A DNA stretch of 64,000 nt, from the NCBI RefSeq assembly GCF_017696075.1, contig NZ_JAAORI010000005.1, forward strand, positions 1 through 64,000, read 5' to 3'. Below the pieces are notes generated by a model. It saw nothing but the letters and a program-made list of their open reading frames with translations, did not search any database and was not told the DNA's origin. The position numbers were made by a program, and so were the translations under genes. This DNA is from Prochlorococcus marinus XMU1411 (GTDB lineage: Bacteria > Cyanobacteriota > Cyanobacteriia > PCC-6307 > Cyanobiaceae). This document shows positions 28,549 to 45,327 of this stretch, in pieces (the stretch's first letter is position 1; every line of letters begins with the position of its first letter).

Positions 28549-29850
28549 ATGAAATCTTTGGATTCAAAAACTCCAAATCAAGATTGGCACCCAAATATTT
28601 GGCCACCTTTTACACAAATTAATAACAGCAAACCGCAAATAGAAGTAACTCATGGTCAAGATGCCCTCCTATTTACTAAAAATCCTAAAAAAGAGCTAAT
28701 AGATGCAATCAGTAGTTGGTGGGTAACTCTTCATGGACATAGTAATCAATACATTGCGGATGCCATTTTCAATCAATCAAAAAAACTTGAGCAAGTTATA
28801 TTTGCTGATTTTTTACATCCACAGGCAAAAAAATTGGCGGAAAGACTTAGTGAATTAACAAAACTAGAAAGATTATTCTTTTCTGATAACGGTTCTACTG
28901 CAGTGGAAGTCGCTTTAAAAATTGCCTTCCAATCATGGCAAAATAGAGGAGAGACAAGAACTCAAATAGTAGCTTTTGATGGCGCCTATCATGGCGATAC
29001 ATTTGGAGCAATGGCTTTAGGTGAAAGAAATATTTTTAATGAGAATTTCGATAATCTTATGTTCCCAGTAAGGAGAGTCCCCTGGCCTTCAACTTGGATG
29101 AACGATGAAGAAGTAGAAAATAAAGAAAATGAGGCGATCCAAAAATTAGAAACTCTACTTAAAACTCCCACAGTTGCAGTAATCCTCGAGCCACTTGTTC
29201 AAGGAGCAGGAGGAATGAATATGGTTAGGCCTCAGTTTATAAAAAAAGTTTCAGAAATTATAAACAACAATAATTCTTTGTTAATTGCTGATGAAGTTTT
29301 GACTGGGTTTGGGAGATGTGGAAGTCTTTTTGCATTTCAAAAGGCAAAAATCGTTCCCGATTTAATAAGTATTTCAAAAGGCTTAACTGGTGGATTTTTA
29401 CCGATGGGAATAACTTTATGTAAAGAAAAAATTTTTCAATCCTTTATTGATGATTCCCCAAGAAAAACTTTTTGGCATGGACATAGTTTTACTGCTAATC
29501 CTTTAGGTTGTGCTGCTGCAAATGCTAGCCTTGATTTATTAGAAAAAGAACCAAACAAATACCTTTCATTTGAAGAAAAACATTTATCTCACTTAATTAA
29601 ATTTCAAAACTTACCCTATATAAAAAAAATAAGGGTATCGGGCACAATTGCTGCCTTCGATTTAGATATTGGGAACAAAAAAGGTTATTTCAATAATATT
29701 GGGAAAGAAATAAAGAGTCTTGCAATGGAGCAAGGTTTATTTATTAGACCCCTCGGGAATGTTATTTATCTCTTGCCACCTCTCTGTATAACCGATGATC
29801 AATTAGAAAAAAGTTACTGGATAATAAGGCAAATCTTAGAAAATCTTTAG
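28549..29850 (+). CDS. bioA: adenosylmethionine-8-amino-7-oxononanoate aminotransferase
   Basis: PLP aminotransferase that makes 7,8-diaminopelargonate with SAM as the usual amino donor. 433 aa. PLP lysine Lys277 in SISKGLTGGFLP, cofactor Asp248 in ADEVLTGFGR, and the substrate motif WWVTLHGHSN near residue 58. Last gene of the cluster. Biotin synthase (bioB), needed for the final step, is not in the window. Confidence 0.95.
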   Translation: MKSLDSKTPNQDWHPNIWPPFTQINNSKPQIEVTHGQDALLFTKNPKKELIDAISSWWVTLHGHSNQYIADAIFNQSKKLEQVIFADFLHPQAKKLAERLSELTKLERLFFSDNGSTAVEVALKIAFQSWQNRGETRTQIVAFDGAYHGDTFGAMALGERNIFNENFDNLMFPVRRVPWPSTWMNDEEVENKENEAIQKLETLLKTPTVAVILEPLVQGAGGMNMVRPQFIKKVSEIINNNNSLLIADEVLTGFGRCGSLFAFQKAKIVPDLISISKGLTGGFLPMGITLCKEKIFQSFIDDSPRKTFWHGHSFTANPLGCAAANASLDLLEKEPNKYLSFEEKHLSHLIKFQNLPYIKKIRVSGTIAAFDLDIGNKKGYFNNIGKEIKSLAMEQGLFIRPLGNVIYLLPPLCITDDQLEKSYWIIRQILENL

Positions 29851-29858
29851 ATAGAAAT

Positions 29859-30116
29859 TTAAGGTCCCTGCAGTATTGCATTTTCCACATCTTCTCTATT
29901 AATGCAATAGGAAAATAGTCTTTTAGTTTCTTGTCCTTCACTTTCCCAGATAACACTTAAATCTTCTTGTTCAAAAATAATAGTTGCATTCCAATTTGAA
30001 AGTAAAAGATACCATTTAGATGGATTATTAATATCCTTCACAGCACCTAAATCAGTTAGCCACAATTCCAATGATTGCAGTGAATATTGATTGATAGGTT
30101 TTTTAGAGGGATTCAC
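29859..30116 (-). CDS. DUF3143 family protein
   Basis: An 85-residue soluble protein conserved in cyanobacteria, function unknown. Typical features are the N-terminal YSLQSLELWLTDLGAV helix and the WYLLLSNWNATIIFEQEDLSV sheet, followed by a Tyr/Asn-rich end. It lies 16 bases after the J-domain gene on the same strand, which often neighbours it, so the two may be expressed together. Confidence 0.75.
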   Translation of the reverse strand: MNPSKKPINQYSLQSLELWLTDLGAVKDINNPSKWYLLLSNWNATIIFEQEDLSVIWESEGQETKRLFSYCINREDVENAILQGP

Positions 30117-30132
30117 AGACTTTTTTAAAAAA

Positions 30133-30573
30133 TTATTTAATTAGCCAAAGCGGTATTGTCTCTAATTCTTTTCCAGTAAAAGAAGCAATAAAAATTGAAC
30201 AAATTAAACTTATAGAAATTATGATAATTAAAAGAAACAACGAAAACAATTCTCCATTCGAAAAAGGCCTTCTATTTCCTATTAAATTTTGATTATTAGA
30301 ATCGATTACTAAATTATTTAAAACGTTAGTATTATTTTTACTTCTAGAGTTTTCTTTTAGTTTGTCATCATATATTTTCCTTAAATTACTATTATTTAAA
30401 TGTTCATAAGCTTCAAGAACTTCTTGAAATTTACTTTTAGCAACGTCTATTTCTAATGAAGTTGTATCTGGATGCAACTCAATAGAAAGTTTACAAAATG
30501 CCTTTCTTAATTCATGATTGGATGCATTTTCATTTACACCTAAAATTTTGTAATAGGAAGTTGCCCCTTTCAA
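30133..30573 (-). CDS. membrane-anchored J-domain protein
   Basis: 146 aa. An N-terminal J domain (about 5-72) with the HPD motif at 34-36 that stimulates DnaK ATPase; no Gly/Phe region, zinc centre or CTD of full DnaJ. A single hydrophobic segment near the C-terminus (about 108-132, LFSLFLLIIIISISLICSIFI) should anchor it, leaving the J domain in the cytosol. It is a type III (DnaJC-like) co-chaperone whose client is unknown. Confidence 0.82.
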   Translation of the reverse strand: MKGATSYYKILGVNENASNHELRKAFCKLSIELHPDTTSLEIDVAKSKFQEVLEAYEHLNNSNLRKIYDDKLKENSRSKNNTNVLNNLVIDSNNQNLIGNRRPFSNGELFSLFLLIIIISISLICSIFIASFTGKELETIPLWLIK

Positions 30574-30662
30574 AATAATCTTTTATTAATATTGTAATTC
30601 TAATAAATTTTTACTAAATAGAATGTATTTAATGGATGCTTAAAATTCATATTTATAACTAA

Positions 30663-31376
30663 ATGAAAAAACAAAAAATTCCAGAAGAAATTCTTTCCTT
30701 AATAACTGAAGAAGAAATTAATTTATTTCAAGAGTTACAAATTAAAATTAAAGAATTAAATAATAAGACCAATCTTACAAGATTAACTGATGGGGACGAT
30801 TATTGGGTATCTCAAGTTTTTGACAGCATTTGGCCATTCAAAGCTTTCACGAATATTAATTTTGATAATAAAAAATTTTTAGATATTGGATCAGGCTGTG
30901 GCTTTCCAGGTTTAGCTTATGCAGTAACTCATCCTAATTCTGAGATATACCTAATTGATTCTTTGAAAAAGAAAACAGATGCAATAAAAATTTTAGTTGA
31001 ACAGATCAATTTCAAAAACAATATTCATGTAATCAATGATCGTGTTGAGAACTTAGCCCACCAATCGTCAATGAGAAATAATTTTAATATTGCAACAACT
31101 AGAGCAGTTAGTAATCCATCAACAGTTTCAGAATATATTCTACCCATGTTAAAAAAAGAAGGGTTTGGAGTTTTATATTGTGGCAAATGGACGAATGAAG
31201 AAAGCAAAAATCTAGATAAAACTTTAGAAATATTAGAAGGGAAAGTTAAAGATAAAAAAGAGATACAATTACCAAGAAATAAAGGCACCCGAAATATTAT
31301 TCTTATTCAACCAAAAAATTTCTGCCCTGAAATTTACCCAAGAAAAGTTGGCAAACCTGAGAAAAATCCACTATAA
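30663..31376 (+). CDS. rsmG: 16S rRNA (guanine527-N7)-methyltransferase
   Basis: 237 aa Rossmann methyltransferase (GidB family) acting on the 530 loop of 16S rRNA. Signature LDIGSGCGFPGLAYA around residue 76, followed by LIDSLKKKTDAI and the family-typical TTRAVS motif. Convergent with the aldo/keto reductase gene, with one base between the stops. Confidence 0.92.
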   Translation: MKKQKIPEEILSLITEEEINLFQELQIKIKELNNKTNLTRLTDGDDYWVSQVFDSIWPFKAFTNINFDNKKFLDIGSGCGFPGLAYAVTHPNSEIYLIDSLKKKTDAIKILVEQINFKNNIHVINDRVENLAHQSSMRNNFNIATTRAVSNPSTVSEYILPMLKKEGFGVLYCGKWTNEESKNLDKTLEILEGKVKDKKEIQLPRNKGTRNIILIQPKNFCPEIYPRKVGKPEKNPL

Positions 31377-31377
31377 A

Positions 31378-32571
31378 TTATTCTTTTGATAATCTTTTAG
31401 CAACCTTATCTCCAAACTTCTCTTTTAAAGTTCTTAATTTATTTATAACTTTTTTTGGATTTATATGACCCTCTAAAACATCCAATAATTGGCTTTCAGA
31501 AACATTCACATCTAATAAATTAGCGTTACATCCAGGGAACCAATGACTTCCATTCCCAAGCAATTGATATCTAGCTCTGGCAAATCCTTCCATATCCAAA
31601 CAATCTATTAAATTTGAAATCCAAAGCAAAACAGGAATATTAATATTTCCTGGAGTATATTCCCAATTCGGTAAATTTCTATTCCAATTTAGATACCATT
31701 CTAAACCTAAAGCATTAATTGATTCCTGCCTTACTCTGTTTATTATCTTTGGAACATACTTTTCAGATTCTGATAACAACGAAACAGCTTCTAAATGCAG
31801 ATCAAAATCTGTTTCTTTAGCAACACCCACACTAAGAGTATGGACGTTTTTATTTCTTAAGCAAAAAAGATCGTTAAAAACTATAGGATGAAGTGGTCTG
31901 CAAAGTTCCAACATTTTTGTTGATGGATTATGAAGATGTCCCCCTTTATCAGTGGGACTTATTATAAAAACCCCGAGATCATATTTATTTGCTAAATTTA
32001 TAACTTTTGTATTTTCTTGATTAATAAAATACCAGTGCAAATTTACATAATCAAATAAGTTTGTTGATATAGCCTTCTCAATAAGTGAAGATTTTCCATG
32101 GGTAGAAAATCCAATAGATCCAATTAAATTTTCTTTTTGCAAATTCCTTAAAACGTTAATACAACCGTCATCTTTAACAGCTTGATGTAAATGTTCATCA
32201 GTATTAATGCCATGTATTGCTAGCAAATCAATTCTTTTAACCTTCAACTTTTCTAAACTTGTCATTACATCTCTCTCAAAAATTTTTGGATCACTATTTG
32301 GAGGAATCTTCGTTTGAATAATGTTTGGGATTTTTTTGATATTTTCAAAACCTATTCCTAATTGCACCTCAGAAGTGCCATAGTACTTAGCAGTTTCGAC
32401 ATGAGTTAAGCCATATTTGTTTGCCAGATTCAAAATATTTTCTACTTTATTTTGTTCTTCATATGAAATCTCAGAAAAATCTAATTGTTCCCAACTTTTT
32501 TGAAATCTCATACCACCCAAAGATAAAATAGGGATCATCAGATTGGTTCGACCAAATCTCCGATATTGCAT
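31378..32571 (-). CDS. aldo/keto reductase, COG1453-like, without Fe-S cysteines
   Basis: 397 aa. The N-terminal two-thirds is an aldo/keto reductase barrel: motif HVETAKYYGTSE around residues 57-68, with Tyr64 as the likely catalytic acid and Lys near 85 (IQTKIPP). The C-terminal third (WYLNWNR, GSHWFPGCNANLL) matches the ferredoxin-like extension of this family, but the CxxCxxC-CP cluster motif is missing. Substrate unknown. It follows the [4Fe-4S] ferredoxin gene after 10 bases, so an electron-transfer link is possible. Confidence 0.8.
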   Translation of the reverse strand: MQYRRFGRTNLMIPILSLGGMRFQKSWEQLDFSEISYEEQNKVENILNLANKYGLTHVETAKYYGTSEVQLGIGFENIKKIPNIIQTKIPPNSDPKIFERDVMTSLEKLKVKRIDLLAIHGINTDEHLHQAVKDDGCINVLRNLQKENLIGSIGFSTHGKSSLIEKAISTNLFDYVNLHWYFINQENTKVINLANKYDLGVFIISPTDKGGHLHNPSTKMLELCRPLHPIVFNDLFCLRNKNVHTLSVGVAKETDFDLHLEAVSLLSESEKYVPKIINRVRQESINALGLEWYLNWNRNLPNWEYTPGNINIPVLLWISNLIDCLDMEGFARARYQLLGNGSHWFPGCNANLLDVNVSESQLLDVLEGHINPKKVINKLRTLKEKFGDKVAKRLSKE

Positions 32572-32581
32572 CTTCTTAAAA

Positions 32582-32941
32582 TTAATGCTTATTCATTCTT
32601 GGTGGTTTTCCAAATGATTGAAACATGTCCCTATCGAGGCTATTCTCTAGATCATCTAATGCTTCAAACTTAACCCAGTGAATACAATCAACAGGGCAAG
32701 TATCTATTGCCTCTTGTATAACATCAACACTATCTCCATCTTGTCTGATTGCTCGACTCCTACCGTGAAATTCATCAACTAAGAAAGTGTTTGAGGCAAC
32801 GTGTACACAGTATTGACAACCAATGCACTTAGATTCATCAACCCAAACAGCTTTTTCAGCTAATTGACCACCTAAAGTAGGCTCAAATCCTGAAATTTCT
32901 ATATTTTTTTGAACATTATCAAATGGATCGGTTAAATCCAT
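32582..32941 (-). CDS. [4Fe-4S] ferredoxin
   Basis: 119 aa. Cluster ligands are Cys39, Cys42 and Cys45 (CIGCQYC) plus Cys82 and/or Cys86 (TCPVDC). The second half has only CP-X2-C, so a single [4Fe-4S] (or 3Fe-4S) cluster is expected rather than two. N- and C-terminal extensions of about 30 residues flank the fold, and the C-terminus (SFGKPPRMNKH) is basic. It sits 9 bases after the Ycf35 gene and 10 before the aldo/keto reductase. Similar proteins are conserved with ycf35 in cyanobacteria. Confidence 0.85.
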   Translation of the reverse strand: MDLTDPFDNVQKNIEISGFEPTLGGQLAEKAVWVDESKCIGCQYCVHVASNTFLVDEFHGRSRAIRQDGDSVDVIQEAIDTCPVDCIHWVKFEALDDLENSLDRDMFQSFGKPPRMNKH

Positions 32942-32950
32942 AATATGAAA

Positions 32951-33343
32951 TTAGTTATCCCACTTGGTTAAAACCAATTCAATAGAACCATCATTTTGGT
33001 TTTTTTGTTCTACGATTTGATAACCATCCTCTTTTGTTTTGGAAATAATGGTTTCGTAGGCATACATTTGAGTAACCTTAGAGATAAATCTCTCAACAGG
33101 GATCTCAAATTTCCATAGATCGAGATCTGTAACTAGCTCGTATGAATTTGAATTATTATCCCATTTAAATCCAACTTTAGTATCGCCTGGGAGATTCAAG
33201 CTGATATCAACAGCTGTAAATTTACCTCTGTAGCCTTTAACAAACTTTTCTTCCTGGTTGATAATGTAACCAAGATTTTTTAAGGCTTTAATTAATGGCT
33301 CTGAATCTTTGAGCTGGGTTTTAATCGTACTAAAGTGTGACAT
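32951..33343 (-). CDS. ycf35: Ycf35 / DUF1257 protein
   Basis: 130 aa, also encoded in red-algal plastids, function unknown. Family features visible are the start MSHFSTIKTQLKD, the central VKGYRGKFTAVDISL, and the Tyr-rich MYAYETI near residue 93. No cofactor motif is apparent. It overlaps the DUF2997 gene by 14 bases and precedes the ferredoxin by 9, so the three look like one translational unit. Confidence 0.85.
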   Translation of the reverse strand: MSHFSTIKTQLKDSEPLIKALKNLGYIINQEEKFVKGYRGKFTAVDISLNLPGDTKVGFKWDNNSNSYELVTDLDLWKFEIPVERFISKVTQMYAYETIISKTKEDGYQIVEQKNQNDGSIELVLTKWDN

Positions 33344-33545
33344 TAGATTCGTGGTTGGATTGTTTTAATTTTTCATTTTGATTAGAGATGAAAGCATCAG
33401 ATGTTTTATTTTTAACTGTTACTTTACCAAGAGCGTTTTCGAGATTTCTTGTAGCTTCATTGCATGAAACACCTGTAAATCCTTCAACAGTCTCTTCAAC
33501 TCTTCCGTCTTGATGAATTTTGAATCTCAATGTTTTTTGAGGCAT
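33330..33545 (-). CDS. DUF2997 family protein
   Basis: 71 aa if the ATG at 33545-33543 is used. A TTG three codons upstream (33554) would add MNL, but the family normally starts right before the LRFKIHQDGRVEETVEGFTG strand-turn-strand, and the TTG lies in a hairpin arm. The second half is Lys/Asn/Ser-rich and probably disordered. Function unknown; regularly found with DUF1257 and a ferredoxin, as here. Confidence 0.78.
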   Translation of the reverse strand: MPQKTLRFKIHQDGRVEETVEGFTGVSCNEATRNLENALGKVTVKNKTSDAFISNQNEKLKQSNHESNVTL

Positions 33546-33552
33546 TAAATTC

Positions 33553-33567
33553 AAGTACTTTGTACTT
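33553..33567 (-). promoter_or_regulatory. hairpin just upstream of the DUF2997 start
   Basis: AAGTAC-AAA-AAGTAC-type inverted repeat: AAGTAC and GTACTT separated by three bases, ending 8 bases before the DUF2997 ATG. It could be an operator or a leader hairpin affecting ribosome entry to the DUF2997-ycf35-ferredoxin unit. Only its symmetry supports it. Confidence 0.3.
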
Positions 33568-33692
33568 TAACTTTATACACAATAACGAAAATATTTTGTT
33601 TCAGTTGGTACAAGTTAAATAATTTTAATTTTTATATTGAATATCTGATAAATAAATTTTTTGATAAAGTTCTGGTAAAAAAAATTAGATAT

Positions 33693-34466
33693 TTAATTAT
33701 AAAAACCTTGCATACCCATTGAATCCAAGGCGGTTTTTGCTTCTTCCATAACAGATGGCTCTTTATCAAAAAGGGCTATTTTAGTACATTCATCAACGAA
33801 ACCTTCTTGAAATGTATTATTTAATTTTTCGTACAACCTACACAATGACCAGATGCAATTACTCCTTACACCTGATTCATTATCAATCTTTAAACTAATC
33901 AAAAGTTGTTCTGCTGCTAATTGAGCATTTTCCAAAGAAACATTTCCAATTTCAGCTAAAGAACTAGATGACCATAACCTCACTGCAGCTACATCATTCT
34001 TTAAAGCAGTTATTAATGGCTTTAAAACAATTTGGTCATCATAATTAGCCAAGCTCCATGCAGTTGCTCTTCTTACATAAGCGTTATCGTCAGTCTCCAA
34101 AAGACTGACAAGTTTCTTAACTGCACTAGGACATGGATTACGACCTAAAGCATATACGGCACTCATTCTCTCTACAGGACAAGGTTGGTCAAGTAATGGT
34201 AACAAAAGTGGTAAAGATCTTTTATCTCTAAATTCACAAAATATTCTTAAGCCCTGTATTCTTTCTTCTCTATTACCAACAAGCATTTTCAAAGCTTCGT
34301 TACATTCTTGAGTTATGTTTAAACCTTTTGAAAAAACATCTTCATCAATTTGTTCCAAAGGGTCAATTTCAATCTCTAAAGCCAATTCTCTAGCCAAAAC
34401 ATCAGGATCAACTGCAATTTCAGCTAAGCTTTCTTTTTTAGGATCCTTGTTTTTTGTCATTTTCAA
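33693..34466 (-). CDS. HEAT-repeat protein, IaiH/PBS-lyase-like
   Basis: 257 aa made mainly of HEAT_2-type helical pairs (about 70-240), for example FCEFRDKRSLPLLLPLLDQPCPVERMSAVYALG and the next units. The repeats resemble CpcE-type phycobilin lyase scaffolds, but this organism group has almost no phycobilisome. The closer comparison is IaiH, a cyanobacterial HEAT protein reported to bind the Fe-S scaffold IscA; that would fit the ferredoxin and redox genes downstream. The identification with IaiH is tentative. Confidence 0.72.
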   Translation of the reverse strand: MKMTKNKDPKKESLAEIAVDPDVLARELALEIEIDPLEQIDEDVFSKGLNITQECNEALKMLVGNREERIQGLRIFCEFRDKRSLPLLLPLLDQPCPVERMSAVYALGRNPCPSAVKKLVSLLETDDNAYVRRATAWSLANYDDQIVLKPLITALKNDVAAVRLWSSSSLAEIGNVSLENAQLAAEQLLISLKIDNESGVRSNCIWSLCRLYEKLNNTFQEGFVDECTKIALFDKEPSVMEEAKTALDSMGMQGFYN

Positions 34467-34478
34467 AAACCAAAAATA

Positions 34479-34604
34479 TTAATTCATGGGAGCAGGCGAC
34501 ATCATATCTCCTGGTAACCAAATTCTTGCACTAACCGCAAAGAAGGCAATACCAAAAAGTGCAACGATAGCGAAAGGTAAAATTTTTGTCTTTATAAAAC
34601 CCAA
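34479..34604 (-). CDS. small single-helix membrane protein, 41 aa
   Basis: Found by reading the rlmN-HEAT gap. TTG at 34604-34602 is the only usable start after an upstream stop; TAA at 34481-34479. The product begins MGFIKTK, has one strong membrane helix (about 8-27, ILPFAIVALFGIAFFAVSAR) and ends with a Pro/Met-rich IWLPGDMMSPAPMN. The size and layout recall small photosystem or NDH subunits, but it matches none I know. It fills the gap almost completely and has normal composition. Confidence 0.6.
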   Translation of the reverse strand: MGFIKTKILPFAIVALFGIAFFAVSARIWLPGDMMSPAPMN

Positions 34605-34674
34605 AAGATTTAAATTTAATTAAGTCAATAATAACCTGTTTAATATACTTTTAAAAATTTTTCCTTAGATAATA

Positions 34675-35727
<1,053 letters not shown>

Positions 35728-35750
35728 CTATCTTTAGTAAAAGACTATTT

Positions 35751-35930
<180 letters not shown>

Positions 35931-35957
35931 GTACTTAATAATAATAAAAGATAATTT

Positions 35958-40085
<4,128 letters not shown>

Positions 40086-40092
40086 TTAAAGA

Positions 40093-42012
<1,920 letters not shown>

Positions 42013-42033
42013 TTAAAAGTTTTTATTAGGTAT

Positions 42034-45000
42034 TTAATCTTCCTCATATTCAGAAGTTCCTAGTGATTCGTAAGTAGGTCTAGATGGAGTGTTCCTTCGA
42101 GGATTTATATCTTGCATTAAATCGACTTCTTTTCCTTCATCTGTATAAACCCCAATATCTAATCCTAGCGATTGTAATTCTCTCATAAGGACTTTAAATG
42201 ACTCAGGAGTACCAGGCCTTGGGATAGGTTTACCTTTTACTATTGCATTTAGGGCTTCGTTTCTTCCTTGCATATCATCAGATTTCACTGTTAATAGTTC
42301 TTGAAGAGTGTAGGCTGCTCCATAGGCTTCAAGAGCCCACACTTCCATTTCTCCAAGCCTTTGTCCACCTTGCTGAGCTTTACCACCCAATGGTTGTTGT
42401 GTAACTAAAGAGTAAGGCCCAGTTGACCTAGCATGTATCTTATCATCAACCAAATGTACCAACTTAAGGAAGTGAGAGTATCCAACAGCGACTGGCTGAT
42501 CAAAGGGTTCCCCTGTTCTGCCATCTTTAAGCAATAGTTTTCCAGGATCTTTAGGATTATAAACCCATGCTTTACCTGGCTGTTTTGAAGCCTCCTCTAA
42601 GAAAGCTTGAACAGTCTGATGTGATTTTTCAGCACCATACATTTCATCAAATGGGACAACTTTAACCCTACAATTTAAGTTGGCAGCTGCCCATCCCATC
42701 AATAATTCAAAAACTTGACCTACATTCATCCTACTTGGCACCCCTAGAGGATTAAGGACAATATCCACAGGCGTTCCATCAGGCAGATATGGCATATCTT
42801 CTCTTGGTAAAATTCTGCTAATAATTCCTTTATTACCATGCCTTCCTGCCATTTTATCTCCAACTTGGATTTTCCTTCTCTGGGCTACATAAACTCTTAC
42901 GACCATATTCGCTCCAGGGGGTAACTCATCACCTTGTTCTCTAGTGTAAATTCGAACATCCAATACCCTCCCTTTTTCAGTTTTTGGTACCCTCAAAGAA
43001 TTATCTCTGACATCCCGCGCCTTTTCACCAAAAATCGCTCTCAAAAGTTTTTCTTCAGGTGGTTGATCTGATTCTCCCTTTGGAGTAACTTTTCCTACAA
43101 GAATATCTCCACTTTCAACAAAAGCCCCAATCCTAATAATTCCCATTTCATCAAGATTATTTAAGCTTTCTTCAGAAATATTAGGAATCTCTCTTGTGAT
43201 CTCCTCAGGTCCTAACTTTGTTTGTCTTGCCTCAATTTCATATTTTTCAATATGTACCGATGTATATAAATCATCAGTTACCATCCTTTCGCTTACAAGT
43301 ATTGCATCTTCATAGTTGTACCCCTCCCATGGCATGTAAGCAATTAATACATTCTGGCCTAGTGCGATTTCCCCACCTTCACATGCAGATCCATCTGCTA
43401 ACACTTGCCCTGATATTACTTGATCTCCAATTTTTACTATGGGTCTCTGGTTTAGGCATGTATCTTGGTTTGATCTTTGATATTTTTGAAGATAATGAAA
43501 ATGTTCATTACCATCTTTATCTTTAACAACGATCTCATTAGCATCTACATAAGATACAGTTCCATTAACTTTTGTTATGGGAACCATCCCTGAATCTCTT
43601 GCAACTTGAGATTCTAAACCTGTACCAACTAAGGGACGTTCAGGTCTTAATAATGGGACGGCTTGGCGTTGCATATTAGATCCCATCAAAGCCCTATTTG
43701 CATCATCATGCTCCAAGAAAGGGATTAGGGAGGTAGCAACTGAAATTACTTGAACTGGGGAAAGCTGAACATAATCAACTTGATGAGGAGGTACTTTTTC
43801 AAAATCTTGTCTATACCTTACTGGTATTAAATCTACAAGTATATTTCCATCTTTGTCAGTAGCTACATCTCCTGGAGCCACTCTACACTCATCTTCTAAA
43901 TCAGCAGACAGGTAAACAGGATCTCCTTTTTTATTAACTTTGCCGTTTTCAACTTCCCAAAAGGGAGTTTCAATAAAACCATATTCGTTAACTCTTGCGT
44001 GGGTAGCTAAAGAATTAATAAGTCCTGCATTAGGACCTTCAGGAGTCTCGATGGGGCATAACCTTCCATAATGCGAGGGATGAATATCTCTGACTGCAAA
44101 ACCTGCTCTTTCTCTTGTTAAACCTCCAGGACCTAACGCAGAGATTCTTCTCTTATGTGTTAGTTCAGCCAGAGGATTAGTTTGATCCATGAATTGACTT
44201 AATTGACTGGAGCCAAAAAACTCTTTTATTGCAGCAACTAAAGGTTTAGGATTAACTAGTTGAGCGGGAGTAAGAGAATCAGTTTCTCCAACGGTCATTC
44301 TCTCCTTAATAATTCTCTCTAAACGATTGAGTCCAACCCTTACTTGATTTTGAAGAAGTTCTCCAACAGATCTAACTCTTCGATTACCAAGGTGGTCAAT
44401 GTCATCCAAACTCGCACCACCAATATCCAACTCTAGATTAATTAAATAATCAACAGTAGAAAGAACATCTTCATGGGTAAGTGTTCTCACTTCATCTGGT
44501 ACAGTCAGCCTCAATTTTTTATTTATTTTATATCTACCAACCCTGCCTAAATCATATCTTTTGGGATCAAAAAATCTACTATATAATAGCTGTTGTCCGC
44601 CAGAAACAGATGGAGGTTCACCAGGACGAAGCTTCTTATACAATTCAAGTAAGGCTTGGTCTTCTGAATTTATACCCTCATCATTGGCTGACTCAATCGA
44701 CTTTTGATAAAACTCAGGATGCCTAAGTTTGTCTATAACATCATTATCAGAGAGACCCATCGCTCTCATCAGAACATGAGCATTGATTTTTCTAGTTTTA
44801 TCAACTCTTACATGAAGTAGATTATTTTTATCAGTCTCAAACTTTAACCATGCGCCTCTATTAGGGATAACGCTCGCATTGTAGGTTCTTCGACCATTTT
44901 TATCTTGTTCATCTTTGAAGTATACTCCTGGACTACGAACAATTTGATTAACAATTACTCTTTCTGCACCATTAATAATGAAAGTTCCTCTTTCAGTCAT

Positions 45001-45327
45001 TAATGGTAATTCTCCTATAAATACTTCTTGCTCTTTAATTTCGCCAGTCTCTTTATTAATTAGTCTGCAAGTCACATACATTTGAGAAGCAAATGTTGCA
45101 TCTCTTCTTTTAGCCTCCTCAACGTCATGCCTAGGTCTTTTTAACCTGTAATCTTCACCAATAAAATGCAATTCTAATTTACCTGTGTAATCAGAAATAG
45201 GAGAAAAGTTTTGTAACTCCTCTATTAAACCTTTTTCCAAAAACCATTTAAAGCTTGCTCTTTGTACTTCAACTAAATCTGGTAGATAAGTAGCTGTTTT
45301 TGCTACCTGTAAAGCGCTACTGCTCAT
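42034..45327 (-). CDS. rpoB: RNA polymerase subunit beta
   Basis: 1097 aa, the compact cyanobacterial form without the large enterobacterial insertions. Conserved parts visible include the rifampicin-pocket region ([33 protein letters not shown]), the GYNYEDAI motif, and the C-terminal [10 protein letters not shown] and [20 protein letters not shown] motifs. The 232-base region upstream should hold the rpo operon promoter. Confidence 0.98.
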   Translation of the reverse strand: MSSSALQVAKTATYLPDLVEVQRASFKWFLEKGLIEELQNFSPISDYTGKLELHFIGEDYRLKRPRHDVEEAKRRDATFASQMYVTCRLINKETGEIKEQEVFIGELPLMTERGTFIINGAERVIVNQIVRSPGVYFKDEQDKNGRRTYNASVIPNRGAWLKFETDKNNLLHVRVDKTRKINAHVLMRAMGLSDNDVIDKLRHPEFYQKSIESANDEGINSEDQALLELYKKLRPGEPPSVSGGQQLLYSRFFDPKRYDLGRVGRYKINKKLRLTVPDEVRTLTHEDVLSTVDYLINLELDIGGASLDDIDHLGNRRVRSVGELLQNQVRVGLNRLERIIKERMTVGETDSLTPAQLVNPKPLVAAIKEFFGSSQLSQFMDQTNPLAELTHKRRISALGPGGLTRERAGFAVRDIHPSHYGRLCPIETPEGPNAGLINSLATHARVNEYGFIETPFWEVENGKVNKKGDPVYLSADLEDECRVAPGDVATDKDGNILVDLIPVRYRQDFEKVPPHQVDYVQLSPVQVISVATSLIPFLEHDDANRALMGSNMQRQAVPLLRPERPLVGTGLESQVARDSGMVPITKVNGTVSYVDANEIVVKDKDGNEHFHYLQKYQRSNQDTCLNQRPIVKIGDQVISGQVLADGSACEGGEIALGQNVLIAYMPWEGYNYEDAILVSERMVTDDLYTSVHIEKYEIEARQTKLGPEEITREIPNISEESLNNLDEMGIIRIGAFVESGDILVGKVTPKGESDQPPEEKLLRAIFGEKARDVRDNSLRVPKTEKGRVLDVRIYTREQGDELPPGANMVVRVYVAQRRKIQVGDKMAGRHGNKGIISRILPREDMPYLPDGTPVDIVLNPLGVPSRMNVGQVFELLMGWAAANLNCRVKVVPFDEMYGAEKSHQTVQAFLEEASKQPGKAWVYNPKDPGKLLLKDGRTGEPFDQPVAVGYSHFLKLVHLVDDKIHARSTGPYSLVTQQPLGGKAQQGGQRLGEMEVWALEAYGAAYTLQELLTVKSDDMQGRNEALNAIVKGKPIPRPGTPESFKVLMRELQSLGLDIGVYTDEGKEVDLMQDINPRRNTPSRPTYESLGTSEYEED

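Noticed and set aside
31360-31400. Terminator at the rsmG/aldo-keto reductase junction (ATTAT...ATAAT)
   Set aside because: The stem is only five A-T pairs with a 7-base loop, too weak to call.
33330-33554. TTG start at 33554 for the DUF2997 gene
   Set aside because: The ATG at 33545 fits the family N-terminus, and the TTG sits in a hairpin arm.
33693-34466. Phycobilin lyase CpcE/NblB as the function of the HEAT-repeat protein
   Set aside because: The organism type has almost no phycobiliproteins, and the neighbours are Fe-S and redox genes; an IaiH-like role is more likely.
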